Positions 32,431 through 42,722 of a DNA stretch of 64,000 nucleotides are shown in pieces (positions within the stretch are counted from its first letter, which is position 1; each line of letters starts with the position of its first letter). The notes beneath the pieces are model-generated. The model saw only the letters and a list, made by a program, of their open reading frames with translations, ran no database searches and was not told the origin of the DNA. Where the stretch lies: contig JAEOAD010000024.1 in assembly GCA_036365145.1 (NCBI GenBank), positions 14,584,501-14,648,500 on the forward strand. Direction: 5' to 3'. The translations under genes and the position numbers were made by a program. The DNA is from Orientallactaga sibirica (taxonomy: Eukaryota > Chordata > Mammalia > Rodentia > Dipodidae).

Positions 32431-32663
32431 TTTATTAATAATTTTTAAATTATTTTAAAATATTGTTTAATTAGTAAGTTGAGGAGGAAAGAAAGAAGCA
32501 GAGAGAGAGAGGCAGACAGAGAGAGAATGGGTGTGCCAGAGCCTCTAGCCACTGCAAATGAACTCCAGACACATGCACCACCATACATGGGTCTTGGGGA
32601 ACCGGACTTAGGTTCTTGGGCTTCGCAGGCAAGTGCCTTAACCATTAAGCCATCTCTCCAGCC
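32431..32663 (-). mobile_element. Type A SINE
   Basis: Short body lacking part of the 'CTTGTGCATCTGGC' segment (CACCACCATACATGGGTC). Target-site duplication TGAGGTCAGATTTTCT (32415-32430) / TGAGGTCAGACTTTTCT (32664-32680). Confidence 0.93.
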
Positions 32664-32680
32664 TGAGGTCAGACTTTTCT

Positions 32681-33270
32681 ATAAGAATCATGTTTCGTTC
32701 TTTCTCATGCAAGGATGAAATTGTTTAGTGTTGTCTACATAACCATCAGCAAGGGCCAAAAACTGTGATTATTTTCAGTTTGGCAGACTTCATACTAATC
32801 AGTTGTTTCTGGAAGTACTTAAACAATGGGATCCATTGTTTCTTGAGATTTATTTTATCCTTCAGAAACCTCAACAGAGAACTTGGAAAAATAGAAGAAA
32901 AAAATATGTTGGGGCAGGATGAAAGAGGAGGTGGAAAAGAAAGGATGGGTAAAAGAAGAAGGAAGAAAATGTGCGCTCTTGAGTGTTTGGTCTCGTCTTT
33001 TGCTGTCAGTGTAGGAAGGATCCCACAGGAGTGGGGAGGCAGGCTGAGACCGTCTTCATCAGAGTCTCATGGCAGAGATGGGAGGAGTGCACTGCAATTG
33101 CACGTGTGGCCCAGGGAGCACTTACAATGGTGGAGGTAGTGACAGGAGAACCTGTGGTTGTGGTCACATGGCTGATATGGAAGAGGAGCTAAAGCAAATG
33201 ACATATGAATCATGCACTGAGTGACACCTGAACTGTGTACTTTAGAAGTCCATGTTCTATATGAATTATA
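32681..33270. other. Unique sequence
   Basis: Purine-rich around 32890-32965. Open stretches at 32765-33139 and 32983-33192 overlap and resemble no known protein. Confidence 0.35.
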
Positions 33271-33273
33271 TCT

Positions 33274-33276
33274 TTA

Positions 33277-33314
<38 letters not shown>
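33274..33314. repeat. (TA)n microsatellite
   Basis: About 18 TA units next to the tail of the following minus-strand SINE. Confidence 0.95.
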
Positions 33315-33315
<1 letters not shown>

Positions 33316-33317
<2 letters not shown>

Positions 33318-33610
33318 TTTTTTATTATTTCATTTATTTTATTTATTTTTGGAGAGAGACACAGAGAGAGACAGACAGAGAGAGAGGGAGAGTGAGACAG
33401 ATAGAGATGGGCGCACCAGCAGTCTCTCAGCTGCTGTGAACGAAATCCAGATCCGTGCGCCCCCTTGTGGCCAAGTGCGGTATTGCACCCTTGCGTCACT
33501 TTGCATCTGGCTAAACGTGGGACCTGGAGATTGGAACCGCTGGAGATTGGAACCAGCGTTCTTAGGCTTAGGAGGCAGGCGCCTTAACCACTAAGCCATC
33601 TCTCCAGCCC
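33316..33610 (-). mobile_element. Type A SINE, long variant with internal 18-bp duplication
   Basis: Has the extra GTGCGGTATTGCACCCTTGC ... CACTTTGCATCTGGC segment and CTGGAGATTGGAACC twice in tandem (33523-33554). The same doubling is in 46365-46649, so it defines a subfamily. Confidence 0.92.
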
Positions 33611-33639
33611 CTCTATATTATTTAAAAAATGACCTTTGA

Positions 33640-33775
33640 GGACAGAAATGTTGCTTAGTAGGTTGAATGCCTGACTGGTACACATTTCCTGAGTCTGATC
33701 CCCAGTACTGCATAAACTGAGGGTCCTACCACTTGGGAGGTGCAGGCAGGAGGATCAGAAGTTCAAGTTTTATTA
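33640..33775 (+). mobile_element. B4/ID-B1 SINE fragment
   Basis: ID-like GGTTGAATGCCTGACTGGTA and TGATCCCCAGTACTGCATAA followed by B1-like ACTTGGGAGGTGCAGGCAGG. Truncated. Confidence 0.6.
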
Positions 33776-33779
33776 CCAT

Positions 33780-35255
33780 AAAATATTAAAGTTCATTTGA
33801 GAAACATATAGACCTGGTTCACAACTTTGTACTTCATTAGTGCCAATATATATTGTTTCACAATTTTTTCATCTGAAATAGAGACAAATAAGATAAACTG
33901 GGCATGGGAGGATGTATAAATTCCATAGACATACTCACATTTCTCAAGGACACTATGCATATTTAAAAATTCTATCATTTTCAGCCAACTTAATACTTTC
34001 TTGAAGACACAGGTCTTAGGATAGTAAGGTAGGATATCAGATATGAATCAAGACATACTCAAAATATGCATAAAATGGCAATGTAGAAAGGTGGTGGTTT
34101 TAATAATTCAAAAAAGACAAATTATGGTCGCCTTGAATAAGTAATTTTATATAACAGATAATCCCTTTATGAAATTACTATGAGATAAAAAGGCATCAAC
34201 AAGTATAGAAGTAAGAATAAACTTTAATCTTAGCATGATGCAAAAGAATAAAGAAATATTGCCATTGATGTAATAAGTATTCAACATTGACTCAGGCCCA
34301 ATAGTAGGGCTAGAGGTGAGGAGATGGAAGTAGCCCTGGCTGGTCATGCTGTCTTTGGAAGATTGACAAGTCCATGGATAAGAGAAATGCAACATTAAGG
34401 TCCTCTGAAGGGCACAAGGCAGACCCATGTATCCAGTATTAAGGAGAAATGAAAGGCTGCTCAAGGATGACAAGACAAGAACAAGGAGGAGGTAGTCCAA
34501 CAAAAGGGGTGGTGAAGGAAGGCTGGGGTACAAGACAGGCTTCAACTTCATCCAAGGGCATGCAGACAGCAGAAAGCCAATGATCTGGGAAGATCAGTTT
34601 CCATAGAGGAGTGGGCTCCGGGCTTGCATGATGCCATGGCGGGATTCCTTCAGCCCACCACACCTTCAGTTAATCGGTTCAGTGCAAATGAAAATGGCCA
34701 GTCTTCTGACACAGGGGTGTGTGAGGGTAAAGGGTTCAAAAGCAAAGCAAACAAGAACTGGAAGTTAGTAGAGACTGGTTGATATTGGTTATAAAATGCA
34801 TCCTGGGATTCTAGGGCACTGCAGACAGTATACGATTTGATGGATAGAGATTTAGAGAAAACCATGGGACCCACCTAAGTAAGGTCTAGATGCTTCATAT
34901 AGTACAAGCAAAAACATGGCTGACTTAGCAAACTGAGGCTTTCTACGTAGTAGAGGGTTCAAGGCTATGGAAGTATGGAAAGATGTCACATAGAGTAGAA
35001 GTGACAACTCCCTTCTAAGAGTAGGCAGGGAATATGTGTACATAGTTCACTCAGTTTTTGACTCTGCTTTCCAGGAATTCTTCACCAAGCCATTTAAGAG
35101 CAATGCGTGTGAAAGGCGAGGAGAGTGAATCTTTCACAAGTAGCACCACACTATGTCTTTGGCTCTGTCATTTAGACAGTTTTCATGTATTTAAATATGT
35201 TTTGCATATATCATAATATTTAAATATATAACCTGTGTATTACATGTTATTTAAA
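33780..35255. other. Unique sequence, SINE-free
   Basis: About 1.5 kb without a recognised repeat. Several minus-strand open stretches (for example 34147-34551, 134 codons) lack known similarity. Likely ordinary intronic or intergenic DNA or a very old repeat. Confidence 0.4.
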
Positions 35256-35257
<2 letters not shown>

Positions 35258-35294
<37 letters not shown>

Positions 35295-35384
35295 CATATT
35301 GAGTGATTGGCTGTGACTCACAAGATTAAATATCAATTAAACACACGATTGCCACTAAAAATGAGGAATAATAAAATGCAAAAG
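35258..35384 (+). repeat. Left arm of a large inverted repeat
   Basis: (CA)n at 35258-35286, then a stretch through TTGAGTGATTGGCTGTGAC, AGATTAAATATCAATTAAAC and CCACTAAAAATGAGGAATAA to CAAAAG. It is the reverse complement of 35539-35682; 35281-35342 pairs without mismatch by eye (62 bp), followed by a small mismatch bubble and a second perfect 27-bp block. Confidence 0.95.
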
Positions 35385-35538
35385 TCAGTTTGAACTGGAC
35401 CTTCATCTCTTCTCTACAGGAACTTCCAAATCCCCGCATTAGGTTTTCATTTTTTTGTTACTATTTTCCTAGAACTCTTTGTGTCTTCTTCCCTCCAATA
35501 TGTGCTTTCAGGAATTAAAGACCTCCCAGTTATTTCTA

Positions 35539-35626
35539 CTTTTGATTTTATTATTCCTCATTTTTAGTGGCATGCTTAGTTTAATTGATATTTAATCTTG
35601 TGAGTCACAGCCAATCACTCAATATG

Positions 35627-35682
<56 letters not shown>
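35539..35682 (-). repeat. Right arm of the inverted repeat, with (TG)n
   Basis: CTTTTGATTTTATTATTCCT to GTGAGTCACAGCCAATCACT, then a (TG)n tract of about 48 bp. It pairs with the left arm over about 100 bp plus the CA/TG tracts. The spacer is about 154 bp (35385-35538). Confidence 0.95.
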
Positions 35683-35684
<2 letters not shown>

Positions 35685-35870
35685 CATATGTGTACAGGTC
35701 CGTGTAATGGTTAGAGGACACCCTCAGGTGCTAAAGTCATCATCGCTTACTGCAGGATTCACTTTCCTCTACCGCCTTACTTCCAGTCATCTTCACAAAT
35801 GATCTCCCCCAGTGAGAGCCCGTGTCTGGACACTCGAAGCAAGCTCTACAAGTGTTGCAGACATTCACAT
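35640..35870 (-). mobile_element. B4-like SINE fragment (tentative)
   Basis: (TG)n followed by GAGGACACCCTCAGGTGCT and TTACTGCAGGATTC is what a reverse-oriented B4 3' end looks like; the rest is diverged. If right, the TG tract of the right arm began as a B4 tail. Confidence 0.45.
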
Positions 35871-36055
35871 GATTGTTTTTCTACCTGTTAAACGTCTTCC
35901 AGAACCAGTACAAAAGTCACTTCCCAAAGAAAGGATAGTATTAAATAAAGTGGAGGTGGTAAGAGAATGTAACCAATCTTAGGGTAAGTGAGAACTTTGC
36001 CCATGACTGGGTAGAGTGAGGACAGGAAACAATATGGAAAAGAAGATAAGACACA

Positions 36056-36262
36056 GGGCTGGAGAGACGGCGTAGCGATTAAGGAATTTGCCTGTGAAGC
36101 CAAAGAACCCAGGCTTGATTCCCCAGGACCCATGTAAGACAGGTGCACAAGGTGGTGCATGCGCCTGGAGTTTGTTTACAGTGGGTGAAGGTCTTGGCAC
36201 ACTCATTCTCTCTCTCTCTCCATATATATTATGTATAGATGCCTCTTTATCTCCCCCCTCAA
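36056..36262 (+). mobile_element. Type A SINE
   Basis: CAGGGCTGGAGAGACGGCGT head, GCTTGATTCCCCAGGACCC, CT tract 36205-36225. Its tail runs into a (GGAA)n array. Confidence 0.92.
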
Positions 36263-36265
36263 AAA

Positions 36266-36361
36266 GAGAAAGAAGGAAGGAAGGAAGGAAGGAAGGAAGG
36301 AAGGAAGGAAGGAAGGAAGGAAGGAAGGAAGGAAGGAAGGAAGGAAGGAAAGAAGGAAGGG
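36266..36361 (+). repeat. (GGAA)n microsatellite
   Basis: About 22 near-perfect GGAA/GAAG units after the type A SINE tail. Long Lys-Glu-Gly-Arg open frames across it are artefacts. Confidence 0.96.
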
Positions 36362-36865
36362 GAAACAAAGTGGGAAGACAATGTAAGGGGAGTGATGTTG
36401 AAAGCAAGCCACACTCATCAATTGGAAACATTTTCCTTTCATTTAGTTTGAACATGGTTACTCATTGTTACCACCTTGTTTCCAAAGACTGAAGACTTGT
36501 ATTAATAGCATAAGCAGAATATAGTCTCATTCTGGTCATGGCCTAGTATTCTTTGAAGGCCTTAATTTATTTAATATTCACAACGATAGTGGGAGGTAAA
36601 GTTAAAGTTACCAGCTCAACTCTGCAGCAATGAAAGAGAAAAATCAGTTCTTAGACCCAAGAAAATCTGAATCCATGTGGCATACCGTACCAAACTGACA
36701 ACTTGACAATGAGAAAAGTGTCCTTTCGAACTTCTCTTTCCCAACAAGGCCATTACACCCAGGGCTATACACAGCAGTAGATTGAAAAGTGCTATAATGA
36801 TACTGTCCTTCAAAGAACAGAGCCACAGTCTAGGCGGTTCTAGTTTTGATAACTACTTAGGAATT
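36362..36865. other. Unique spacer with possible MIR remnant
   Basis: TTAATTTATTTAATATTCAC and GGGAGGTAAAGTTAAAG at 36560-36610 faintly resemble reverse MIR. Nothing else recognised. Confidence 0.35.
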
Positions 36866-36871
36866 TATCCT

Positions 36872-36873
<2 letters not shown>

Positions 36874-36916
<43 letters not shown>
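36874..36916. repeat. (CT)n microsatellite
   Basis: About 20 CT units followed by a T-run, at the tail of the next minus-strand B1. Confidence 0.93.
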
Positions 36917-36924
<8 letters not shown>

Positions 36925-37056
36925 TTCTGAAGTAGGGTCTCACTGTAGCTCATGCTGACCTGGAACTCACTCTGTATTCCCAGGCTGGCCTTGAACTTAC
37001 AGTGATCCTCTTACCTCCCCAGTGCTGGGACCAAAAGTATGTGCCACCATGCCCAG
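36917..37056 (-). mobile_element. B1 SINE
   Basis: GAAGTAGGGTCTCACTGTAG, GAACTCACTCTGTATTCCCA, AGTGCTGGGACCAAAAGTAT and CACCATGCCCAGTT. Lacks part of the 'ctgcctcccgag' segment. Confidence 0.92.
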
Positions 37057-37214
37057 TTCTTCCTCTCTCTGGGATGTTTTCCGTTATCATTTTTTTAGTA
37101 GAAATAACAGCTCTTTAGCACTGTATTCTTAGCACCTAAATTTTAAAGCAAAAATTCTCATTTTATGTCCATGTAGTGTGTGTGTGTGCGCGCACACACA
37201 CACATGAGGGCAGA

Positions 37215-37440
37215 AAGGGAATGGGCTTTGGGGTCAGGATGTCTGGATTTAAATTTCAACCATCCCATATGTACTTTCTTTAAGACCCAAAGCAGTTTTC
37301 TCAATTTCTTTCCAAACTTCAGTCTCCTTTTGTGTAAACTGGGTACTATGGTTGTCTTTTCTCCGGGAGCTGTGAAGAGGCTGCAAGGTCAGCTCTTCGC
37401 ACAGGGAGTAACGGTGGTAATATCGCAGTACTACTTGTCA
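37215..37440 (+). mobile_element. MIR SINE (ancient)
   Basis: Forward MIR: GGGCTTTGGGGTCAGGATGT, CTGGATTTAAATTTCAACC, TCTCAATTTC, AGTCTCCTTTTGTGTAAACT and GGTACTATGG. Confidence 0.8.
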
Positions 37441-37725
37441 ACCTAGTACCGGGAGCACGGGTGTGAATGTGCAATTTGCTTTTCTTCCCTAGGATCTGAT
37501 TTGTCTGCAGGTTCAGTGAACTAAGGTACCTATGGGGGGGGGTATCCTACAATAAACACACTAGTCAGATGGACAAGCATTAGTCGATGGCTGGAGTGAT
37601 CTTGATGGATTAATGATAAGCTTGGGTTCAGATGTTCAGATCTTCTGAATCAGTGCCCCTAGCAATTCTCAGCTTATCGCTGATAGATTTGGCCTGGAAT
37701 GTGAGGTAGCCTCCAAGGGTATTTC
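37441..37725. other. Unique spacer
   Basis: Includes a G8 run near 37533-37541; no other feature. Confidence 0.35.
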
Positions 37726-37726
37726 T

Positions 37727-37944
37727 TTTCTTTGCTTTTTAATATTTTATTTTAGTTATTTATTTGAGAGACAGAAACAGGCAGAGAGAGGGGGGGGTGC
37801 TAGGGCCTCCAGCCACTGCAAACAAACTCCAGATGCATGTGCCTGCCCCCTTGTGCATCTGGCTTACGTAGGTCCTGGAGAGTTGAAATTGGATCCTTTG
37901 GCTTTGCAGGCAAATGCCTTAACTGCTAAGCTTTCTCTCTAGCC
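37727..37944 (-). mobile_element. Type A SINE
   Basis: Tail complement, GA tract, G8 run (37788-37797), CCAGATGCATGTGCCTGCC, head. Target-site duplication CTCCAAGGGTATTTCT (37711-37726) / CTCCAAGAGTATTTCT (37945-37960). Confidence 0.94.
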
Positions 37945-38149
37945 CTCCAAGAGTATTTCTCAAACACTGTGAAACACTGAGGTGCAGTGGTACTACCCCT
38001 TCACCAACCACGGGTAATGGGAACAGAGAAGCCGTGCTTTCTTCTAGAAGCGTCATGATGCATGGATAACTTTAGTGCTTCAAGGTCTCCACTCCATCAG
38101 CTGTAAAGGAGAGGGTGTTCAACAATCAGTTAAATATCTATGAGGAGGG

Positions 38150-38512
38150 TAGTATCTGGCATAGCTGGAGTACCAAAAGATACCATTTATTTTCTCATTG
38201 CTGGCATGAAATGTTCTACCAGAAAGAGCTAATGGGAGAAAACAGTTTAATTCGGCTCATAGTTTCAGAGGGGAAGCCCATGAAAGCAGGGAACGCAGGG
38301 CAGAAACAGGAAGCCAGGATCCCATCAACACACGCAGGAGGAAGGAGAGTGAGACAGGGATGGATTACAAAGCCTCAAGACTTGGCCACAGTGACACACT
38401 TCTTCCAGTAACTCCTAAAGGTCCCATAACCTTCCAGAATAGCACCATCACCTGGGGGTTAAGTGTTCAAACACATAGCCCCATGGAGGTCATTTTCTAT
38501 TCAAACCACCAC
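38150..38512 (+). mobile_element. URR1-like hAT DNA transposon
   Basis: TTTCTCATTGCTGGCATGAA, AACAGTTTAATTCGGCTCAT, CATGAAAGCAGGGAACGCAG, CTTCTTCCAGTAACTCC and the ending TTTTCTATTCAAACCACCAC match the layout of rodent URR1-type elements. Confidence 0.6.
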
Positions 38513-38521
38513 TCGCCGCGA

Positions 38522-38690
38522 GTAGAGAGGGCTGTTGCAAAAGGCGCACACCCTTAACCCCAGCACTTGGGAAGCAGAGGCAGGAGGATCGCCATGAGTT
38601 CGAGAACAACCTGAGACTACAGAGTGAATTCCAAGGCAGCCTGGGTTAGAGTGAGACCCTACCTTGGAAAAAAAAAAGAAAGAAAAAAAA
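38522..38690 (+). mobile_element. B1 SINE
   Basis: Diverged head (GGGCTGTTGCAAAAGGCGCA), CACTTGGGAAGCAGAGGCAG, CCTACCTTGGAAAAAAAA and an AAAG-rich tail. Confidence 0.9.
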
Positions 38691-39334
38691 AGAAGGAGAT
38701 AAAAGAAAATTGCTTGAAATAAGAGGCAGCTGAGAACAATGAGATACTCCTTGGAGACGCTCAAGACTTTGCAGGAAGTTGGAGAGCCTCAACCAGTGGG
38801 AGGGTGAGAGGCAATGTTGTTTGGACAATAGCCAGGAAACATAATCTTTCCAATTCTGTGATAACTACCATGAGAAAGCGCCCAAGCTTGCCCAGATGGT
38901 GGGAGACTGAAAACAAACAAACAAGAACAACAGCAACAGTAAAAGGCCACGAATTCTTCCCATCCATTTGTAACATGACTTTGGCAGGTACTCCCATCGA
39001 AGATGGAGTTTATTTTATTACCATTGCTTGAGTGTGAGATCGCCTATGTTCCCTGCTGCAACGTGGCCTTTTACCAAATGTGAGGAAGAATCTGGAAAGT
39101 GCTCAGAGTGGGGTGTCCTCTTCTGTTATACTTGGGTACCTTCTGACTACCTTCAGGCCCAAGACTCTAGGCTAGCTCAGGTGCCTCCCTTGCCTCTATC
39201 AATACAATAGAAAACAAAAGGGTGAGATCAAGGGGTGTGGGCTGGCTGTAGAGCAAGATGCTAACCGGAAGAGAGAGGAGCTGTCCTCGCTGAACTTGGC
39301 ACAGCGAATGTTACTTCCTGCTCCTTTGGATTTT
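38691..39334. other. Unique sequence
   Basis: No recognised repeat; a CAAACAAACAAG word near 38913. No exon seen. Confidence 0.35.
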
Positions 39335-39662
39335 AAGAGGTTCCCAAAGGCCCCTGTGTTAAAGGCTTAGGCCCTAGCTCAGTGCTGTTGGGAAGTAGTG
39401 GAGTCTTTGAGATGGGGCTTACTGGAAGGAGTTAAGTCATCAAAGGAGTATCCTTGAAAGGAATCACAGGAGCCACACTCCCTCTGATTTCTCATTTCTG
39501 GGCCATGAGGTGGGCAGCTTGGCTCTAAACTGAACTGATAGGTTCCCACAGGCCCAAAGCAATGGGGCCAACTGATCCTAGATGGAAACTTCTAAGACTG
39601 GGATCCTAAATCAGCCTTTTCTCTCTTAATGTTGATTACGTCAGGTACTCATGACTTCATGG
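39335..39662 (+). mobile_element. MaLR-type solo LTR (tentative)
   Basis: GGAAGTAGTGGAGTCTTTGA, GATGGGGCTTACTGGAAGG, GGGCCATGAGGTGGGCAGC and CCTAAATCAGCCTTTTCTCT follow the order of MaLR LTRs ending in a TCAGGTA-like segment. Non-coding. Confidence 0.5.
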
Positions 39663-39664
39663 AA

Positions 39665-41385
39665 CACTGGCTAGCTCACTGATCACTAAAAAGTGAGCTA
39701 AAAAACGGTTGCTGCTTGAAACCGCTAACTGTGGGGATGGATAATAGATTGGCTGATACCAAGCTGTCCATCTATCCAATTCTCATTCCCCATTTTTTTT
39801 CTAAAAGAATCTATAGTTCAAAATTGAATATTCAACAAAATCACTATAATAGAAATATTGAAAGAGAAATTTCTAATTTGAAGAAAGAATACAGAAAGCA
39901 CACACGGTCCTGGAGTTGATATGATTTGGGGTGAAGGCTATCACATTTAGCTTTGCACTTTCTGGAAGCTGAGATGCTTGATGAAGCAAGAATTCCTTTC
40001 ACAATATTAATATGGGGGGGGGCGGGAATCATCTTCATGAAACTGGTGCCAAGACCAGTTACAATTCTTCTTGGCTACTTGGATCTACTTCAAATTGAGA
40101 GAATTTTTTTTTTTAAAGTAGATTTTCTATGACCATCAAACTGTGGGAAGTTGTGTGGGAAAATAAAAGTTACTAGTTACAAGGAATGGAGATCATGAAA
40201 GAGACTTCACAAGAAGAGGTCAGGGTACCACTAATTAAGAAAAGATTTTGCTGAATGCCGGTCACCTGGATTAAATTAAGTCCATTTCCCTGGCTACACA
40301 GCTCCTGGACTCTGACAACCGGTCTGTTCTAGAATCCCTCTGTGCCTTTTCAATAACCCACAGAAAGTTTGGTATTCAATACTTTGAGTCCATAAATCCA
40401 TTTAAAAAACATAAGAATGCACGTTACTCTCTGGGAGGTCTGTTTGTTCTAATGAGCAGGGAATAAAATAATTATCTCCCACAATGCCGCAGGTGTGGAG
40501 TGCAGGAGCCACTCCAGTAACTGTATGTGCAATTGATAATAGGTCTCCAGTGAAAGAGCACTTTTAGAGCTCTCTTTTTCTCATAGATTTTTTGTGTTGT
40601 TTTGTTTTGGTTTGGTTTGGTTTTTGTCCTTATAAAGCTGATGCCAAAATTAGCTCAATTGCTCTTTTCGGGCCCCTTAAAACCTGCATTCGCATTATTG
40701 AGGCTTTTGTTTAATATATTCTATCCATATGCAGCTGGCCGGGCTATTCAGAGAACTCAAACCTTTTGTCAATCCTTGGGAAAAAAGGCTTGTGGCTTCA
40801 GAGGCAGGAACCCCAGTTTCTCATCCTGACCTGGTCTTTCTCTGACTTAGGTTCAACTGCCTTGGCTGTGTTTTGGAAATGCCATGGGGCCTGAACGTGT
40901 TCAGAGTGTTCAAAAATACATTTGTTTTCGGCCACAAGTAATTGCGAAGTTGTGGTATTAGGAACTGTAGAGTCTAGTTAAGTAGAGATGCACTTGTGTG
41001 TCTCACATAAGACACATGACAAAATGTTTGTCCCATCCATAGTTTACAAAATGCCACACCTGTAGGTAAGATACAAAAAACAAACTGGATGCTGAACTTG
41101 AAAAACAATTCAAAAGAGAATGCCCATTTTGGAAATAAAACATTTTTGTCAAATTAACTGTGTAAATTGGAAAGTAATAAAATTAATTAAAAAATAATTT
41201 GGAGTCCTAAAAAAATCTGTTGCTAATCGCCCCACACCTGTGTGGCACCCATTGCAGTTGTTTCTGTTCCCTTCACTAGGAAGCCAGTTACAACCTTATT
41301 AACCTCCTCATTTCACGAGTTTCAATGCACATTTACCTGCAAGTGCTTTGGAATAACACTGGAGGAAGAATGAATGGATGTATCA
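39665..41385. other. SINE-free island, candidate conserved non-coding DNA
   Basis: About 1.7 kb without a recognised element. 40420-40990 has long runs of non-degenerate mixed sequence, e.g. AATAATTATCTCCCACAATG and TTAGCTCAATTGC, of the kind often found in mammalian enhancers. No open frame with family similarity. The function is a guess from texture and repeat depletion. Confidence 0.35.
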
Positions 41386-41458
41386 GCGACCGTCTTTTTG
41401 CTGGGACAAAATTCATGACCAAAAAAAAAAAAAATCAATATAAATAAAAGAGGGTTTT

Positions 41459-41611
41459 TCCAGGCATGGTGGGTACATGCCTTGAATCCCAGCACTTGTG
41501 AGGCAGAGGTAGGAGGATCACTGTGAGTTCAAGGCCACCCTGAGAATACATAGTAACTTCCAGGTCAGCCTGGGCTAGAGCAAGACCCTACCGAAAAACA
41601 TCGACAACAAA
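41459..41611 (+). mobile_element. B1 SINE nested in URR1-like element
   Basis: CCAGGCATGGTGGGTACATG head to CCTACCGAAAAACATCG. AAAGAGGGTTTT lies on both sides (41447-41458 and 41612-41623): an exact target-site duplication. Confidence 0.95.
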
Positions 41612-41764
41612 AAAGAGGGTTTTATTTCATCTCACAGTTCCAAGTTACAGTCCGTGATAGCAGGGAAGACACCGTGGCAGGAGCTTATGGCAGCAGCTGG
41701 TCACCTTCAGTACACAGTGAGGAAGCAGAGGGATGAAGGCTGGTGCCCAGTTCTCTCCTTTAGT

Positions 41765-41912
41765 TATTTATTTTTCTAGGTAAGGTCTCATTCTAGTCCA
41801 GGTTGACATGGAATTCATGATGTAGTCTCAGGGTGGCCTTAAACTTACAGTGATCTTTCTACCTCTGCCTCACAAGTGCTGGGATTAAAGGCGTGTGAAG
41901 CCACAACCAGCT
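41765..41912 (-). mobile_element. B1 SINE
   Basis: TCTAGGTAAGGTCTCATTC, GGTTGACATGGAATTCATGA, GTGCTGGGATTAAAGGCGTG and CCACAACCAGCTA. It joins a type A SINE whose tail region it replaced. Confidence 0.92.
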
Positions 41913-42077
41913 AGAGAGAGAATGGGTGTGCCAGGGCCTCTAACCAGTGCAAATGGGACTCCAGACGCATGCGCCACTCTAAGCATCTGGCTTTATATGT
42001 GGGTATTAGGGAATCAAACCCAGGTCATTAGCCTTTGCAGAGAAGTGCCTTAGCCACTGAGAAATCTCTCCAGCCAG
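41913..42077 (-). mobile_element. Type A SINE, tail replaced by B1
   Basis: GAGAGAGAATGGGTGTGCCA, CTCCAGACGCATGCGCC, GGGAATCAAACCCAGGTCAT and head AATCTCTCCAGCC. The A tail is absent because the B1 sits at the junction. Confidence 0.9.
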
Positions 42078-42249
42078 TTATTCTCCTTTCTATATGTCAA
42101 TTAACCTAATCAAGATAATCCCTCAGAGGTGATTGATTCTAGGTGATGTTGAGTTGTCAATCAGCACCAAGCGTCATAAAAGGTGAATGTGCATTTCTAT
42201 GCTTGGCCCTTCCACTCTTGTCAGGTGAAAAAGATGTTCTTCTCTTACA

Positions 42250-42440
42250 TGAGCAAGCCAGGGCTTGGTGGCGCAAGCCTTTAATTCCAGCACTTGGGAG
42301 GCAGAGGTAGGAGGATTGCGGTGAGTTCGAGGCCACCCTGAGACTACATAGTGAATTCCAGGTCAGCCTGGGCTAGAGTGAGACCCTACCTCATAAAAAA
42401 AATAAAATAAAATAAAACAAAACAACAACAACAAAAAACC
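42250..42440 (+). mobile_element. B1 SINE
   Basis: GGCTTGGTGGCGCAAGCC head, TTTAATTCCAGCACTTGGG, full unit to CCTACCTCA and a long A/CAA-rich tail (42395-42460). Confidence 0.95.
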
Positions 42441-42469
42441 AAAACAAACAAACAAAAAAACATGTAGAG

Positions 42470-42689
42470 GGCTGGAGGAATGGCTTAGCGGTTAAGGCGT
42501 CTGTCTGCAAAGCCAAAGGACCCTGGTTCGATTCCCAGGACCCATGTTAGCCAGATGCACAAGGGGGCACACTCGTCTGAAGTTTGTTTACAGTGGCTGG
42601 AGGCCCTGGCGTGCCCATTCTCTCTCTCTCTCACTCCCTCTCCCTCTTTCTCTGTAAAATGAAATTAAAAAAAAAAAAAAAAAACACAC
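42470..42689 (+). mobile_element. Type A SINE with intact pol III boxes
   Basis: A box TGGCTTAGCGG at 42481-42491 and a perfect B box GGTTCGATTCC at 42525-42535. CT tract, A tail of about 18. Target-site duplication CATGTAGAG at 42461-42469 and 42690-42698. A good reference copy of the family. Confidence 0.96.
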
Positions 42690-42722
42690 CATGTAGAGAC
42701 CAAGACACCAAGTCCTATACCC

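Larger units (their letters stand above)
41388..42180 (+). mobile_element. URR1-like hAT DNA transposon with nested SINEs
   Basis: GACAAAATTCATGACC, then (after a B1) TTTTATTTCATCTCACAGTT, ACAGTCCGTGATAGCAGGGA, TGGTGCCCAGTTCTCTCC, and after more SINEs TAACCTAATCAAGATAATCC, GATTGATTCTAGGTGATG and GTTGTCAATCAGCACC. Typical URR1 order. Interrupted at 41459-41611 and 41765-42077. Confidence 0.65.

Noticed and set aside
36088..36492. 134- and 158-codon open frames
   Set aside because: They are translations of a type A SINE plus the GGAA array. No coding evidence.
37180..37215. Alternating GT/CG/CA stretch as a Z-DNA regulatory site
   Set aside because: Only about 25 bp, common in mammalian genomes, and no promoter or gene is nearby.
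42481..42540. tRNA gene candidates from A/B-box matches
   Set aside because: The boxes belong to type A SINEs; the surrounding sequence cannot fold a cloverleaf with a proper anticodon arm, and the same head recurs dozens of times.
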